This document shows positions 42,622-55,696 of a DNA stretch of 64,000 nucleotides, piece by piece. The stretch comes from Chrysomallon squamiferum (lineage: Eukaryota; Mollusca; Gastropoda; Neomphalida; Peltospiridae), in contig CM022668.1 in assembly GCA_012295275.1 (NCBI GenBank), positions 5,148,714 through 5,212,713 on the forward strand. Reading direction: 5' to 3'. The translations under genes were made by a program, and so were the position numbers. Every line of letters begins with the position of its first letter. Position 1 is the stretch's first letter. The notes under the pieces were generated by a model that saw nothing but the letters and a program-made list of their open reading frames with translations, was not told the DNA's origin and ran no database searches.

Positions 42622-45600
42622 TTTTAATAAATTTCTAAAGGAGAAAGAAAAACGCAAGCTTGCTGTGCAGGCTGGGCAGGAGATCAAGGAGAGGGATATC
42701 AAGCTGAAGATGCTGGGAAACATCGCCAACGAGAACAAAACTCCTCGACGACCAGCTCCGAAACCAAGAACATACACAGCACCAGGAACCATCACCCCAG
42801 CCAGGTCAGACACAGACATGTCCTCCGTGGGCTACACCCCGAGGTCCACCCGAGCCACCACGGAGAAGATATCGTCTGCTCGGTCCATGCAGGGCTTGAA
42901 TCATGTTGGTAGTACCAGTAGCACCAGCAGTTCACGAGGGGTAAGTTTCCTCTTTACTTTTAACTAACAGTTTGTGAGGCTGTGTGGTAGTTTTAAAACA
43001 GTAATTTGTTTGAACCTTTCAAACTGTAGACATTTTTGAAGTGCTAGAATAATCAAACATACATCAGTATTCTGTACTAATATATGGCCTTTCGAAGTCT
43101 TATTATACATTTTTAAATTACTACAACATAATAAGTTAGTACCCTGTATCAACATGTGGTTTTACAGCTTAATAAGCCCCTCTTTTTAGACTTGATACAG
43201 GCAGCAAGGCAAAAATGTGTCAGATAAAGTATATGTACTTCTTAGCTGAATCACTTGGATATGGATTCTAAACATTTATGATTCTGTCTTTATCAAAATA
43301 CAGCATCAAATGCATACGTTAAATATAGGAGAATTTTTTTCTTCTAAATCTTAAAGTCCAAGAGAAGTTAGATATGAATGCTGTTTTTATGCATTTGTTA
43401 TTCTTCCATTTATCATTTATTATTCATTGTTGTATTATATTTATTTATTTTATTTACTTATTTACAGAGAGTACCAGTTGTTAATCCACGATTCCAGAAA
43501 CACAGACGCTCCAAGTCATCCTCAGAGGTTTGGCTGGATCATAGACCAGTGGGAAATATCAACCTGGGTAAACAGCCAAGTTGTCTTTTTCTACCTGTCA
43601 ACGACACATTTTTGTTTTTATTTCAATTTTCCAACATCTAGAAAAGTTAGAATTTTCATCAGTATAGCTATAGACAATTTCATATATGCATTCAACTTTA
43701 AAAAAAAAGAAGTATATATCCAAGTCATAGATTTTGATATTTTTAAATATTTCACCATTTTAAGAAAAATTCAACTAAAAAAATCCCAAACAAACCATCT
43801 AAAGTTTGGTGTGTGTTTGTTTTATTTTTTTGTTTGTTTATTTATTTATTTATTTTCCAAGGAACTGTCTTACAACCAAAGATGACAAAGAAACACTCAG
43901 TGTCAAAGTTGGACGTTAAAGATACAAAAAACGTTTCCAAATACTGCCTGACACACCAGGAGGCTGACAGTGACGGGGAAATTGAGACAAAAATCATCAA
44001 GGTTTGTCAGTTAATAATTTAATTACCTCATCAGATTCCGTTAAACAGGTTATGGTTTGTCAGTGAATAATTTTGTTTGACAGTTAATTTTGTCACACAT
44101 TTAATTATGTCAAATGATCGTGGTGACTATGTAACATTTGCTGGTAAATATTTTAATTAATAATTAACTGATTATTGTGACTGCTACATAACTGTACCTT
44201 GTTGAGGTGTTTTGGAAATATATCAGAATGTCTTTTTAATTTATGACTTTAAATTATGTGAATTTTCTAATATCGGACAGAGTAGAAGACCAAGATTAAC
44301 ACTTTTTCTACTTCTGTTCTGTTATCTTTCAGTTTTTGATGTTAAAAGTGTCTGTATGTTGAAATAGTTTGTCTTCAGTTCAGATCTAGACCAAATTCAA
44401 CACACAGCAATATCTGCAAAATTATTCAAATTATTTTAAACGATGAGGTCATTAATAATAATAATATCATTTGTTATTATTAATATTATTATTACATTAT
44501 TATCACTGTTATTGCTGTTGTTGCTACTAAAACAGCCTGCAATAACACTACCACCACCACCACCACCATGTCACCTTACCATTATCACTACTACTACAAC
44601 TATCACTACACTAATTAATTACATTAATATAATTATTATTTTTATTATGCCAGGGTGATGTGATACGAACTTCTGGCGGAGGTAGTTCAGTTATTTTCAA
44701 CGATGTTGAAGTGTTGAAGCAGGTGTCGCCGGGGTCACGCAAACGACGAAGTTCATGTCCACAGCCACAGGACTTTGAAGGAGAATGGACAGACACAGAA
44801 TCCCGCTGTTCTACAGCCATAGAGGGTCACTCTTACAAGTAAGTGTAGAGGGTCACTCTTACAAGTAAGTGTAGAGGGTCACTCTTACAAGTAAGTACAG
44901 ACAGTCACTCTTACAAGTAAGTGTAGAGGGTCTCTCTTACAAGTAAGTACAGACAGTCACTCTTACAAGTAAGTACAGACAGTCACTCTTACGAATAAGT
45001 GTAGAGGGTCTCTCTTACAAGTAAGTACAGGTGGTCACTCTTACAAGTAAGTGTAGAGGGTCTCTCTTACAAGTAAGTACAGGTGGTCACTCTTACAAAT
45101 AAGTGTAGAGGGTCACTCTTACAAGTAAGTACAGGTGGTCACTCTTACAAGTAAGTACAGGTGGTCACTCTTACAAGTAAGTGTAGAGGGTCACTCTTAC
45201 AAGTAAGTACAGGTGGTCACTCTTACAAATAAGTACAGGTGGTCACTCTTACAAATAAGTACAGGTGGTCACTCTTACAAATAAGTGTAGAGGGTCACTC
45301 TTACAAATAAGTGTAGAGGGTCACTCTTACAAGTAAGTGTAGAGGGTCACTCTTACAAGTAAGTACAGGTGGTCACTCTTACAAGTAAGTACAGGTGGTC
45401 ACTCTTACAAATAAATGTAGAGGGTCACTCTTACAAATAAGTGTAGAGGGTCACTCTTACAAGTAAGTACAGGCGGTCACTCTTACAAGTAAGTGTAGAG
45501 GATCACTCTTACAAGTAAGTGTAGAGGGTCACTCTTACAAGTAAGTGTAGAGGGTCTCTCTTACAAGTAAGTACAGACAGTCACTCTTACGAATAAGTGT

Positions 45601-47662
45601 AGAGGGTCTCTCTTACAAGTAAGTACAGGTGGTCACTCTTACAAGTAAGTGTAGAGGGTCTCTCTTACAAGTAAGTACAGGTGGTCACTCTTACAAATAA
45701 GTGTAGAGGGTCACTCTTACAAGTAAGTACAGGTGGTCACTCTTACAAATAAGTACAGGTGGTCACTCTTACAAATAAGTACAGGTGGTCACTCTTACAA
45801 ATAAGTGTAGAGGGTCACTCTTACAAATAAGTGTAGAGGGTCACTCTTACAAGTAAGTACAGGTGGTCACTCTTACAAATAAGTGTAGAGGGTCACTCTT
45901 ACAAATAAGTGTAGAGGGTCACTCTTACAAGTAAGTACAGACAGTCACTCTTACAAGTAAGTACAGGCGGTCACTCTTACAAGTAAGTGTAGAGGGTCAC
46001 TCTTACAAATAAGTGTAGAGGGTCACTCTTACAAGTAAGTACAGACAGTCACTCTTACAAGTAAGTACAGGTGGTCACTCTTACAAGTAAGTACAGGTGG
46101 TCACTCTTACAAATAAATGTAGAGGGTCACTCTTACAAATAAGTGTAGAGGGTCACTCTTACAAGTAAGTACAGGCGGTCACTCTTACAAGTAAGTGTAG
46201 AGGATCACTCTTACAAGTAAGTGTAGAGGGTCACTCTTACAAGTAAGTGTAGAGGGTCTCTCTTACAAGTAAGTACAGACAGTCACTCTTACAAGTAAGT
46301 GTAGAGGGTCTCTCTTACAAGTAAGTACAGGCGGTCACTCTTACAAGTAAGTACAGACAGTCACTCTTACAAGTAAGTGTAGAGGGTCACTCTTACAAGT
46401 AAGTACAGACGGTCACTCTTACAAGTAAGTACAGACAGTCACTCTTACAAGTAAGTGTAGAGGGTCTCTCTTACAAGTAAGTACAGAGAGTCACTCTTAC
46501 AAGTAAGTGTAGAGGGTCACTCTTACAAGTAAGTACAGGCGGTCACTCTTACAAGTAAGTACAGACAGTCACTCTTACAAGTAAGTACAGACAGTCACTC
46601 TTACAAGTAAGTACAGACAGTCACTCTTACAAGTAAGTACAGGTGGTCACTCTTACAAGTAAGTACAGACAGTCACTCTTACAAGTAAGTACAGACAGTC
46701 ACTCTTACAAGTAAGTACAGACAGTCACTCTTACAAGTAAGTACAGGGGTCACTCTTACAAGTAAGTACAGACAGTCACTCTTACAAGTAAGTACAGACA
46801 GTCACTCTTACAAGTAAGTACAGGTGGTCACTCTTACAAGTAAGTGTAGAGAGTCACTCTTACAAGTAAGTGTAGAGGGTCACTCTTACAAGTAAGTGTA
46901 GAGGTCACTCTTACAATTAAGTGTAGAGGGTAACTTACTAATAAATGTAGAGGGTCACTCTTACAAGTAAGTACAGGTAGTCACTCTTACAAGTAAGTGT
47001 AGAGGGTCACTCTTACAAGTAAGTGTAGAGGGTAACTCTTACTAATAAATGTAGAGAGGGTCTCTTACAAGTAAGTGTAGAGGGTCACTCTTACAAATAA
47101 GTGTAGAGGGTAACTCTTACTAATAAATGTAGAGGGTCACTCTTACAAGTAAGTGTAGAGGGTCACTCTTACAAGTAAGTGTAGAGGGTCACTCTTACAA
47201 GTAAGTGTAGAGGGTCACTCTTACAATTAAGTGTAGAGGGTCACTCTTACAAGTAAGTACAGGTAGTCACTCTTACAAGTAAGTGTAGAGGTCACTCTTA
47301 CAATTAAGTGTAGAGGGTAACTTACTAATAAATGTAGAGGGTCACTCTTACAGACAGTCACTCTTACAAGTAAGTGTAGAGGGTCACTCCTACAAATAAG
47401 TGTAGAGGGTAACTCTTACTAATAAATGTGGAGGGTCACTCTTACTAGTAAGTATAGAGAGTCACTCCTACAAATAAGTGTAGAGCATCACTCTTACCAG
47501 TAAGTGTAGAAGGTCATTTCTGTTGTTATTTTAATTATTATTATTATCATTATTTTAATTGTTATTATTACTAGGTCATTTCTGTTTTATATTATTATTA
47601 TTATTATTATTTAATTATTTTAATTGTTATTATTACTATCACTATTATTATTATTATTATTA

Positions 47663-47708
<46 letters not shown>

Positions 47709-48008
47709 GGTGAAACTTTTCAAAACCAGATTGTGCTGGGATAGAATAAAAGTGTTTGGTTAGTAGGGATGTTTAATATACTGACACTTTAGTTTTAAAA
47801 CTGAAAACTAAATATGGACATCTGGAGTTTGTTCAATTTTGGTGAAATTCTGTAATAGTGAGGCTATATTTTGAGAAGTTATCATCATCATCATCATTTT
47901 CATTATCATTATCATTATTATAATTAGACATCATTCTTATCATTGTCATCATCATATTAAAATTGATTTTGATTTTGTTACAGAAAAACAAGATCATCAA
48001 GAGTATGA
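28511..48008 (+). CDS. KIF23: KIF23/MKLP1 centralspindlin kinesin-6, with a 1-bp frameshift in the P-loop
   Basis: The plus-end kinesin of centralspindlin, acting at the spindle midzone in cytokinesis. 23 coding exons: 28511-28521, 30587-30641, 30961-31053, 32292-32324, 32896-33001, 33491-33628, 34289-34413, 35008-35178, 35397-35509, 36048-36169, 37081-37183, 38030-38109, 38388-38507, 39351-39495, 39932-39996, 40541-40643, 41226-41432, 42103-42206, 42641-42940, 43468-43567, 43862-44001, 44654-44838, 47984-48008. Motor motifs: [54 protein letters not shown]. The kinesin-6 loop insertion (about 34289-35178) is present. Coiled coil spans exons 16-19. The tail has [16 protein letters not shown], matching the MKLP1 14-3-3/Aurora B region, then YCLTHQE and [10 protein letters not shown], ending in basic KKTRSSRV. 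About 880 residues if the frame were continuous. One extra base at about 33525-33526 shifts frame inside the ATP site (see finding); every other junction is in phase. Confidence 0.95.
30143..30469. mobile_element. 327-bp MITE with TA target-site duplication (Tc1/mariner/pogo type)
   Basis: Terminal inverted repeats start CAGGTACTGCACCAATTAT on the left. The right end read in reverse gives CAGGTACCGGACCAATTAT, and similarity continues inward with a few changes (CTCCTT versus ATCCTT). The element is flanked by TA on both sides (30141-30142, 30470-30471), the Tc1/mariner superfamily signature. There is no transposase ORF, so it is non-autonomous. It lies in KIF23 intron 1. Confidence 0.8.
33325..33406. 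repeat. (TC)n(TA)n compound microsatellite
   Basis: TC repeats followed by TA repeats in KIF23 intron 5, about 85 bases before the P-loop exon's acceptor. Confidence 0.96.
40987..41170. repeat. About 42-bp tandem repeat, roughly four copies
   Basis: The motif AAAGCTTAAGACATCA followed by GAAATGTAATGTTTCATGG recurs with anchors at 41011, 41051, 41093 and 41135 (spacing 40, 42, 42). It sits in KIF23 intron 16, just before exon 17. Confidence 0.85.
42576..42625. repeat. (TTTA)n microsatellite
   Basis: TTTA tetranucleotide tract ending about 15 bases before the acceptor of KIF23 exon 19. Confidence 0.93.
44815..47515. repeat. 26-bp minisatellite built from the KIF23 exon 22 end and its splice donor
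   Basis: The unit TAGAGGGTCACTCTTACAAG plus TAAGTG repeats with a 26-base period for about 2.7 kb, so about 100 copies by length. The first copy is the last coding bases of exon 22 (coding IEGHSYK) with its donor ACAA/GTAAGT. Main variants replace GTAGAGGG with ACAGGTGG, ACAGACAG or ACAGGCGG, and AAGTAAGT with AAATAAGT. Larger blocks recur at multiples of the unit: the rare ACGAATAAGT variant at 44991 and 45589 (598 = 23 units), and the AGGATCAC variant at 45499 and 46201 (702 = 27 units). The right end (46900-47515) is more degraded. Confidence 0.97.
47590..47708. repeat. (ATT)n microsatellite
   Basis: Interrupted ATT/TTA tract directly after the 26-bp minisatellite, in the same KIF23 intron. 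Confidence 0.93.
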
Positions 48009-48111
48009 ACTACTTGTGATGTCTGTCTGTCTGTCTGTATGTCATTCTGTTGAAGTGGTAAAGAAATTTAGAGCTGGACTTGTATAGGACGTTAACAGTT
48101 ACCATCTTTTT

Positions 48112-48117
48112 AATAAA
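48112..48117 (+). terminator. Poly(A) signal of KIF23
   Basis: AATAAA about 104 bases after the KIF23 stop codon (48006-48008). Confidence 0.6.
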
Positions 48118-48605
48118 GTTTTAAATTAGCCAATATTATTATTATTATCATTTTAATAAACGTGGACATTAATCACTATCTGAATGCAGTGGTAACAACA
48201 AAATTTACATCTGCTTTCATTTTCAAAAGACTTTTGCATTTTCTTGTATCTGCTACCTCTATATACAAACTTGCTGTTTCAGTCCTGTGTTTATAATGTA
48301 TATTTGTGATATATAATAGTTTATTGGCATTTCAATGGGACATATCTTACCATCAGTGTATATCTATTTTTTAATTTCTTAAGTGCAATAATCAGTTCTG
48401 GATTATTCTGACATGTTTGTAGAAATTTTAATTTGTATTGTACAATTTATTTATTTTGTTTCTCATTTATTTCTTATTTATTTCTTCTTCTATTTCTTTT
48501 TTCTTAAAGAAAAAATATTTTTAAATATATTTCATTTTTGTCTTGTATACATATTTGGTATTATTTTTTATTGTTTTATTTTATTTTATTTTATTTTATT
48601 TTATT

Positions 48606-48636
<31 letters not shown>

Positions 48637-51139
48637 TTTTTTTGTTGATTTTCAAAAATGTTTTTTCTCACATTTCACATATCAAGATACTGTCAAAACT
48701 ATATTTTACTCTTTAAGTGGTGTGTGGACTAGGCAAAAATTTTGATAAACATTATAATCTATATAGATGGCAATTAATTTATTTATACATCATACAGGTT
48801 CAATATTTACAGATTTATTTTGATATAATTCACTCTGTCAAACACACTTTTTTATTTGACTGACTTGACCAGACTGAAGAGGTTAATATAAATTAGTTTC
48901 GTGTGTGTAAAATTAAAAATCAATTCTACATTCAAAAGGACACAATTTTTATATGCTTCCAACTAATTGTTGTATTTGTTCATTGCCACTCATCTTCACT
49001 AATAATTATGATAATATGAGCAGTTCATAATGCATGTGTATATTTTAATTGTTATTTATCACAAGTTAACTGTAATAGGGACACAAACAACACACTACTG
49101 ATATACTTCATTATTAGTAAAGATTGGGCATACTGCATTAAGCAGTTATTTGCAACTATACAAAATGCATTTTCATGTTTTCATTCCACTGCATCACTTT
49201 AACAGAAACTACCAATACATTTCACATTTACCTTCAACAGGATAAACATATATATATATATATAACTAAGCTGTTAACTGAATGAAATAATTTTACTCAT
49301 TTATTGATAATAAAACCTATTTTATAATAAACAAAATGGAAATGGTTATGTTTTTATCATCTGATGAATTTTACAAGATGAAAATGTCCACGTGATTTTT
49401 ATTTATAGTTTGTACATAAGTTATTGTCTTAGTTGTAATCAGGTTTGTCATAAATAATGGCTATGTATATTGTGTCTATGGAAATAAAATATTTTTAATT
49501 TTGTTTGAGGTTGTTTTTATTATTATTATCAATATCTTTATTATTTTATTATTATTATTGTTAAACATACTATATAATTGTGTTAACTGGTTGTTGTTTA
49601 TGAAGATTTGTGTTTTATTGTGTGTGTGTGGTTTTGAAATTTAATTAGCAAATATGAAGTTTGAATAGTAATTATATATTTACCATATGTATGATGTCAT
49701 TGTAACTAATTTAGACAGATGGTGAGTGCCTCATTAAATAAAACTCCTTTTGTTGTTTCCCCCCTTAAATTTATCCACAAGATTTTTACTTGCCATTACC
49801 TCCAGCTTTTGGACACTTGTTCTAGTTGTTAACAATAAAACATACAGTTCATTGTGTTTGATGAATCCACAATAGTGACACCACATTTTCTGAGTACATG
49901 TTCCAGCCAATGCTAGTTTCTGGCTTAACAAAGACTGTTACATGTTTTATCCTGTCTGTGGAATGGTACATATAAAAGTTGCTTTGCTGCTAACAAGAAA
50001 AGAATAACCCATGAAGAATGCTGACAGTTGGTTTCTGCTCTCAGGATCTGAATGATCCATAATCAAGTGTCTGTTATTTTGATTTGTATTATAAATATGT
50101 CTAATGCTAGCAGTTAAGAATTGTTAGTGTGAAAGAAACTAAAACATAATTAAAAATTTATTACAATTTTATTTGATAAAATTAATACAACAGATTGATG
50201 TATATGATACAAAATTAATGTATGTCTAATTAAAAAAATATAAATTTTCACATAATTATTGTTAATATGCAGTATAAAACTAAACAAAATATTTACATGT
50301 CCCTATATACAAAATATATACAGTGTTCATTATTAAAAATAATATATCTTTTTTTCTATTAGTCATAATATTAGCAATTTCAGAAATATTTGTACAAAGT
50401 TTAATGGGCAATATGTGATTATTAAAAATTTGCCATAAATTATATCAGTTAATATATTAACAAATTCTTTAATGATACAATCAAATCCGTGACAAATGAT
50501 TGGAAAAAAATGTAACTACAATATATTTGTTTTTAAAATGAAAACTGATTTCAAAATGTCTTCAAGATCTGAACCAGCAGTTATGTATTAAAGAAATAAC
50601 TTTGAACAATATATATATGTACATAAGTAATTTATCAAAATAATTACAGTTCAGTACCAAACAGATGTATGTTAGGTCACTGACTGAAAATATAAAAATG
50701 TGTCTAGTTATACCTTGCCACTATGTACATTGATATATATATATATACTGTTCTATAAGACAAAATTGGTCACTTTTCATTTAATACCACATTCAGACAA
50801 ACCAGCTCTTGAACTAATCTACAGCTATCACTGGTACCTTAAAGAATATTGTTTTGATTTTTAATTCTCCTTTTTTTTTTCCCCTGCAGTATTTGAATAA
50901 TTTTTCATCATTTTCAAAGAAACAACAGTGGTAAAAAAAAAAAAAAAAAAAATACAAGTGGTAAAAATTTACATGTAAAGTACAAAAACAATTTTTTTTC
51001 TGTCTTTTTTATTTCCTTTTTTCCCCTTTCTTGTTTTCCAGTGGATATGACTACTTTCTTAACTGCAGAGTTAACTATTCCTTTTTTGCTCCTCTTTTTG
51101 TTTTTTACATGTCATCATAAAAAAATCTGAGATCTAACA

Positions 51140-51202
<63 letters not shown>

Positions 51203-51355
51203 CAACAACAACAGGTGTGTGTTTATATAATAATGGACATATTCTATGACCATACTTTGAAATACTGAAATACACTTAAAAGATATATCAATGTATGCCC
51301 ATAAGCATCTGACATTTAATATTTACTTTGCATTTTTAATTATTATTTATTTATT

Positions 51356-51391
<36 letters not shown>

Positions 51392-51581
51392 TTTCAGATA
51401 ATATTCTGGTAATTTACCAGACAAATCCAGGGATGTATACATATTTTTTTAATAAAAATCATCTGTTATAAGTTATATACGTCCAAACTGTATTTCTGAT
51501 TAAGTGAGACTACTACATGTAGGTTAACAGCTAGCACACGTCAACAACACCGTACACAGCATCACTCTGACATATTGTAAT
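48118..51581. other. Gene-free interval between KIF23 and the mucin gene
   Basis: AT-rich, with a TTTTA tract (about 48576-48625), an (AAT)n tract (about 51140-51200) and a TTTA/TTA tract (about 51340-51390). The part adjoining 51582 is likely mucin 3' UTR on minus. I see no credible ORF. Confidence 0.55.
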
Positions 51582-52182
51582 TTAAAGATGAACTTCAGGT
51601 CTTTTGATGCTGAACTGAAAAGAAGAAAATAAAATGGCGTGACAAAATAATAATAATTATAGTAGAAGTAGTAATAGCAGTAGTAGTAATAATAATAATG
51701 ATGATGATGCTGAACTGAAAAAAGAAAAACATGATGATGACAATAATGATAATAAATTGATGATACAGTAATAATAACGTTAGAATGAGAATAATTATAA
51801 GAACAGTAACTGATTATAAGGATAATTTATCAGTGAATGAACAAATAAACAATATATATTAATTTTACAACACAGGATAATAACAACAGAAATACTGCAC
51901 AGCAAGAACAACGACAACAGTGACGATGATGATGATGATAACAAAAAATTTAACATAGTAATTAAAGAAGAGTGCGGAAGAAATATAATCTTTTATACAG
52001 AACTACCGAATGTCAGGACAGAATAGCATTTACATGTGTATCCAGAGCAGTTGTTTGAATGTGAAAATCACAATGAAGAAAACTGACTTACTGTTGTTTG
52101 TGTGTTGATTCTTTCATACAGATTTTTATCTCCTGTACTGGTGTTTTCTAACACCAGGCTGTCATAGTTTTTGTCCGTCTGT

Positions 52183-52232
<50 letters not shown>

Positions 52233-52849
52233 TAATAAATAAATACATAAATATACAAACAAACAAACTAATGAGTAAGAAATATTAATAATAAATAAAA
52301 TAAAATAAAATAAAATAAAATAAAATAAATACTACTAAGACATACATGTACCTACAATAACGAAAACACACACAATCAGTTCCCAGCATACACACGCATT
52401 CGCATAAATACATATACGTACACCAATAACACACAATCGCTGCATAGCACACAAACATGCATACACACGCACGGACATTCTCACTTTCGGTCTACACAAA
52501 CATACTAGTCGTTCACATTATAGAAAAATTGAAGAATATTTCAATACATGTCTAGTTTATCTTTTAACTACTTATTGTGACTGCTTAGCTAAAACCGTAT
52601 AACATCTACATTTTTTTTTTTTTACCTGCCCTTTGATACTGTCATCGGATGACGAATTTCCGAAGACTGCTGTTTCTAAGGGAGACATATCAAATGCGTT
52701 GTTGGAATATTCCATGCTGTTGTGATGGTCGTAAGTGGAATCTGCTTCTGCGAGAGGAAGTGGTTGGAAGTGTTTAGATCCGACAATATCAAACATGCTG
52801 TTAAAAATAAAAACGTAAAATAAATTAATAAACAGATAAATACTAAACT

Positions 52850-52934
<85 letters not shown>

Positions 52935-53055
52935 TACTAGTTAAATAATTAAGAGATAAAGAGAAGAAAACTGAGTCTTGTTATATGTAACACACAGTAG
53001 AGGGAGAGATGAAAAATTTACAAACACTAATCGACAAATAAAACAAAATAGAAAA

Positions 53056-53106
<51 letters not shown>

Positions 53107-53565
53107 AATAAATAAATAAAAAAAAAAAAAAAGAAAAAAAGTAGTGAATGAGACCTACTGGGTTTCGTCGTCTGCTTTTCGGCGCTTGTGGACGCACATG
53201 TAAATCAGCGCGATCACAAGCAGAACTATAATCCCTCCTCCAACTCCTACCGCAATAGCGATAATTTCTTCGGAGCTCAGTTTCAGTTTTTCCGCGCGTA
53301 TTTCACATTTATCACCGCTGTAGACATACTTTTCGTCTTCGCGGCAACTGTAGAAATAATAATAAAACCTGACGTTCAAAACTAGGCTAAGAATTTGCAT
53401 AACAGCGATATTTATTCAGCCAATGGGATCTTTCCACCTCATCTTACAGCAGAATGAGTAGCTGACAGGATATTTATAAAATATAAAACTACGTTTTAAA
53501 ATATAAATTAATTATCAGGTTTTTATATGTTTCTAATTTAATAGGTTATTTTATTTATTTATTTA

Positions 53566-53609
<44 letters not shown>

Positions 53610-54280
53610 TTTATTATTATTACCACTGCTGCTGCTGCTACAACAACAACTACTACAACTTTTACAACTATAATCACCATTTCACCATTACTACGGTACT
53701 ACTTAACAGTTTTAATGCTACTGGTACAGCTGATAATATTAATACCATTGTTACTGTTACAGCTGCTAATATTAATACTACTGTTACTGTTACAGCTGCT
53801 AATATTAATTCCACTGTTACTGTGACTGCTGCTGCTGTTCCTACTATTTCTATCACTTCTAATAATACTACTAATACTAATACCACTTATTACTACTGTT
53901 AATAATACTACTACTACTGTTACTTCTACTACTGCCACTAGTATTACTACGTCTACCACTACTGTTACTACTGCTAATGCTAACATTGATTCAACAACAA
54001 CTACTACTACTGTTACTTCTACTGCAACTGCTACTACTACATCTGCTCTACCTGCACGTAGTCGTTCCACTTTCAAGCACGTGACATTCACCATTTTCCC
54101 CACAGCTGTTTTCAGGCAGGCTACATATGAGTCGGCAGTACGAATCGTTGCCATTTAGAAAACATTTCTCACCGATCTTACAGATACCCTCAGACTTGCA
54201 GATGTCTCCCAGAACGTCAGTGACTGATTTTAATACAATAATAATAATAATAATAACAACAACAACAACAACAATAATAA

Positions 54281-54311
<31 letters not shown>

Positions 54312-55558
54312 AAGAAAAAAAAGAGAAGAAGAAGAAGAAGAAGATGAAGAAGAAGAAGAAGAAAGAAGAAGAATAATTAAGATGATCACGATGATAACAG
54401 TAATAATAATTATAACAATAACAATAACAAAATGATGATCATGATAATGATCAAATGATGCCGCTGACGAGACTCGAACGTTTGACACCCATTCGCCCGC
54501 ATTCCGAAGGCGGATGACGTCACCATTCGGCCATCAAGCAACCTTGTATATGTGTGTGTAAGTATATATGTATGTATATATGTGTGTAAGTATATTTGTA
54601 TGTATGTGTGTAAGTATATATATATATGTATGTGTGTATGTGTGTAAGTATATATGTATGTGTGTGTAAGTATATTTGTATGTGTATATGTGTGTAAGTA
54701 TATATGTATGTGTGTGTAAGTATATATGTATGTATGTGTGTAAGTATATATGTATGTGTGTGTGTGTAAGTATATATGCATGTGTGTGTGTAAGTATATT
54801 TGTATGTATATGTGTAAGTATATATGTATGTGTGTGTAAGTATATATGTATGTATGTGTGTAAGTATATATGTATGTGTGTGTGTAAGTATATTTGTATG
54901 TATATGTGTAAGTATATATGTATGTGTGTGTGTAAGTATATATGTATGTGTGTGTAAGTATATATGTATGTGTGTGTAAGTATATTTGTATGTATGTATG
55001 TAAGTATATTTGTATGTATGTCTATATGCATGTTTGAATGTATGTATTTATATATGTATGTGTGTAAGTATATTTGTATGTATGTGTGTAAGTATATATG
55101 TATGTGTGTGTGTAAGTATATTTGTATGTATGTATGTAAGTATATTTGTATGTATGTCTATATGCATGTTTGAATGTATGTATTTATATATGTATGTGTG
55201 TAAGTATATTTGTATGTATGTGTGTAAGTATATATGTATGTGTGTGTGTAAGTATATTTGTATGTATGTATGTAAGTATATTTGTATGTATGTCTATATG
55301 CATGTTTGTATGTATGTATTTATATATGTATGTGTCTGTCTATTTACAAAATATTTTGTATGTTACAAAATTCTGATATTTTACCTTTTTCCACCTGTTT
55401 AATGAAGTCGTCACGTGACTGATTAACTTTACTTCCATTTAGTGTGAGGTTTAGTAGCATGTTGATGACGCTGGTGTTGAAGTAGTCAACAACCTGTTTT
55501 TTGTCAGCAGTGGCAGAAGTTAACACACTGTAGTCAGTTAGGACACTACCCTTTCTGA

Positions 55559-55601
<43 letters not shown>

Positions 55602-55660
55602 GGAAAGCAAGAAATACATACGTACATATGTGCGTATATGTGTGTAGGTACGTACAAACA

Positions 55661-55696
<36 letters not shown>

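Noticed and set aside
44815-47515. CRISPR-like array
   Set aside because: The repeat has no unique spacers, units abut, and it is a eukaryotic intronic minisatellite derived from an exon end.
49734-49931. 65-codon minus-strand ORF downstream of KIF23
   Set aside because: Short, no recognisable motif, no splice partner, in an AT-rich intergenic region.
54455-54545. Functional tRNA gene with CGG anticodon
   Set aside because: The T stem and acceptor stem do not pair and the anticodon stem has a mismatch; kept only as a tRNA-like remnant.
54410-55402. Long ORFs of Tyr/Ile/Thr/His or Cys/Val/Met repeats on both strands
   Set aside because: They arise from the TATG/TGTA minisatellite. No domain, start context or splice logic.
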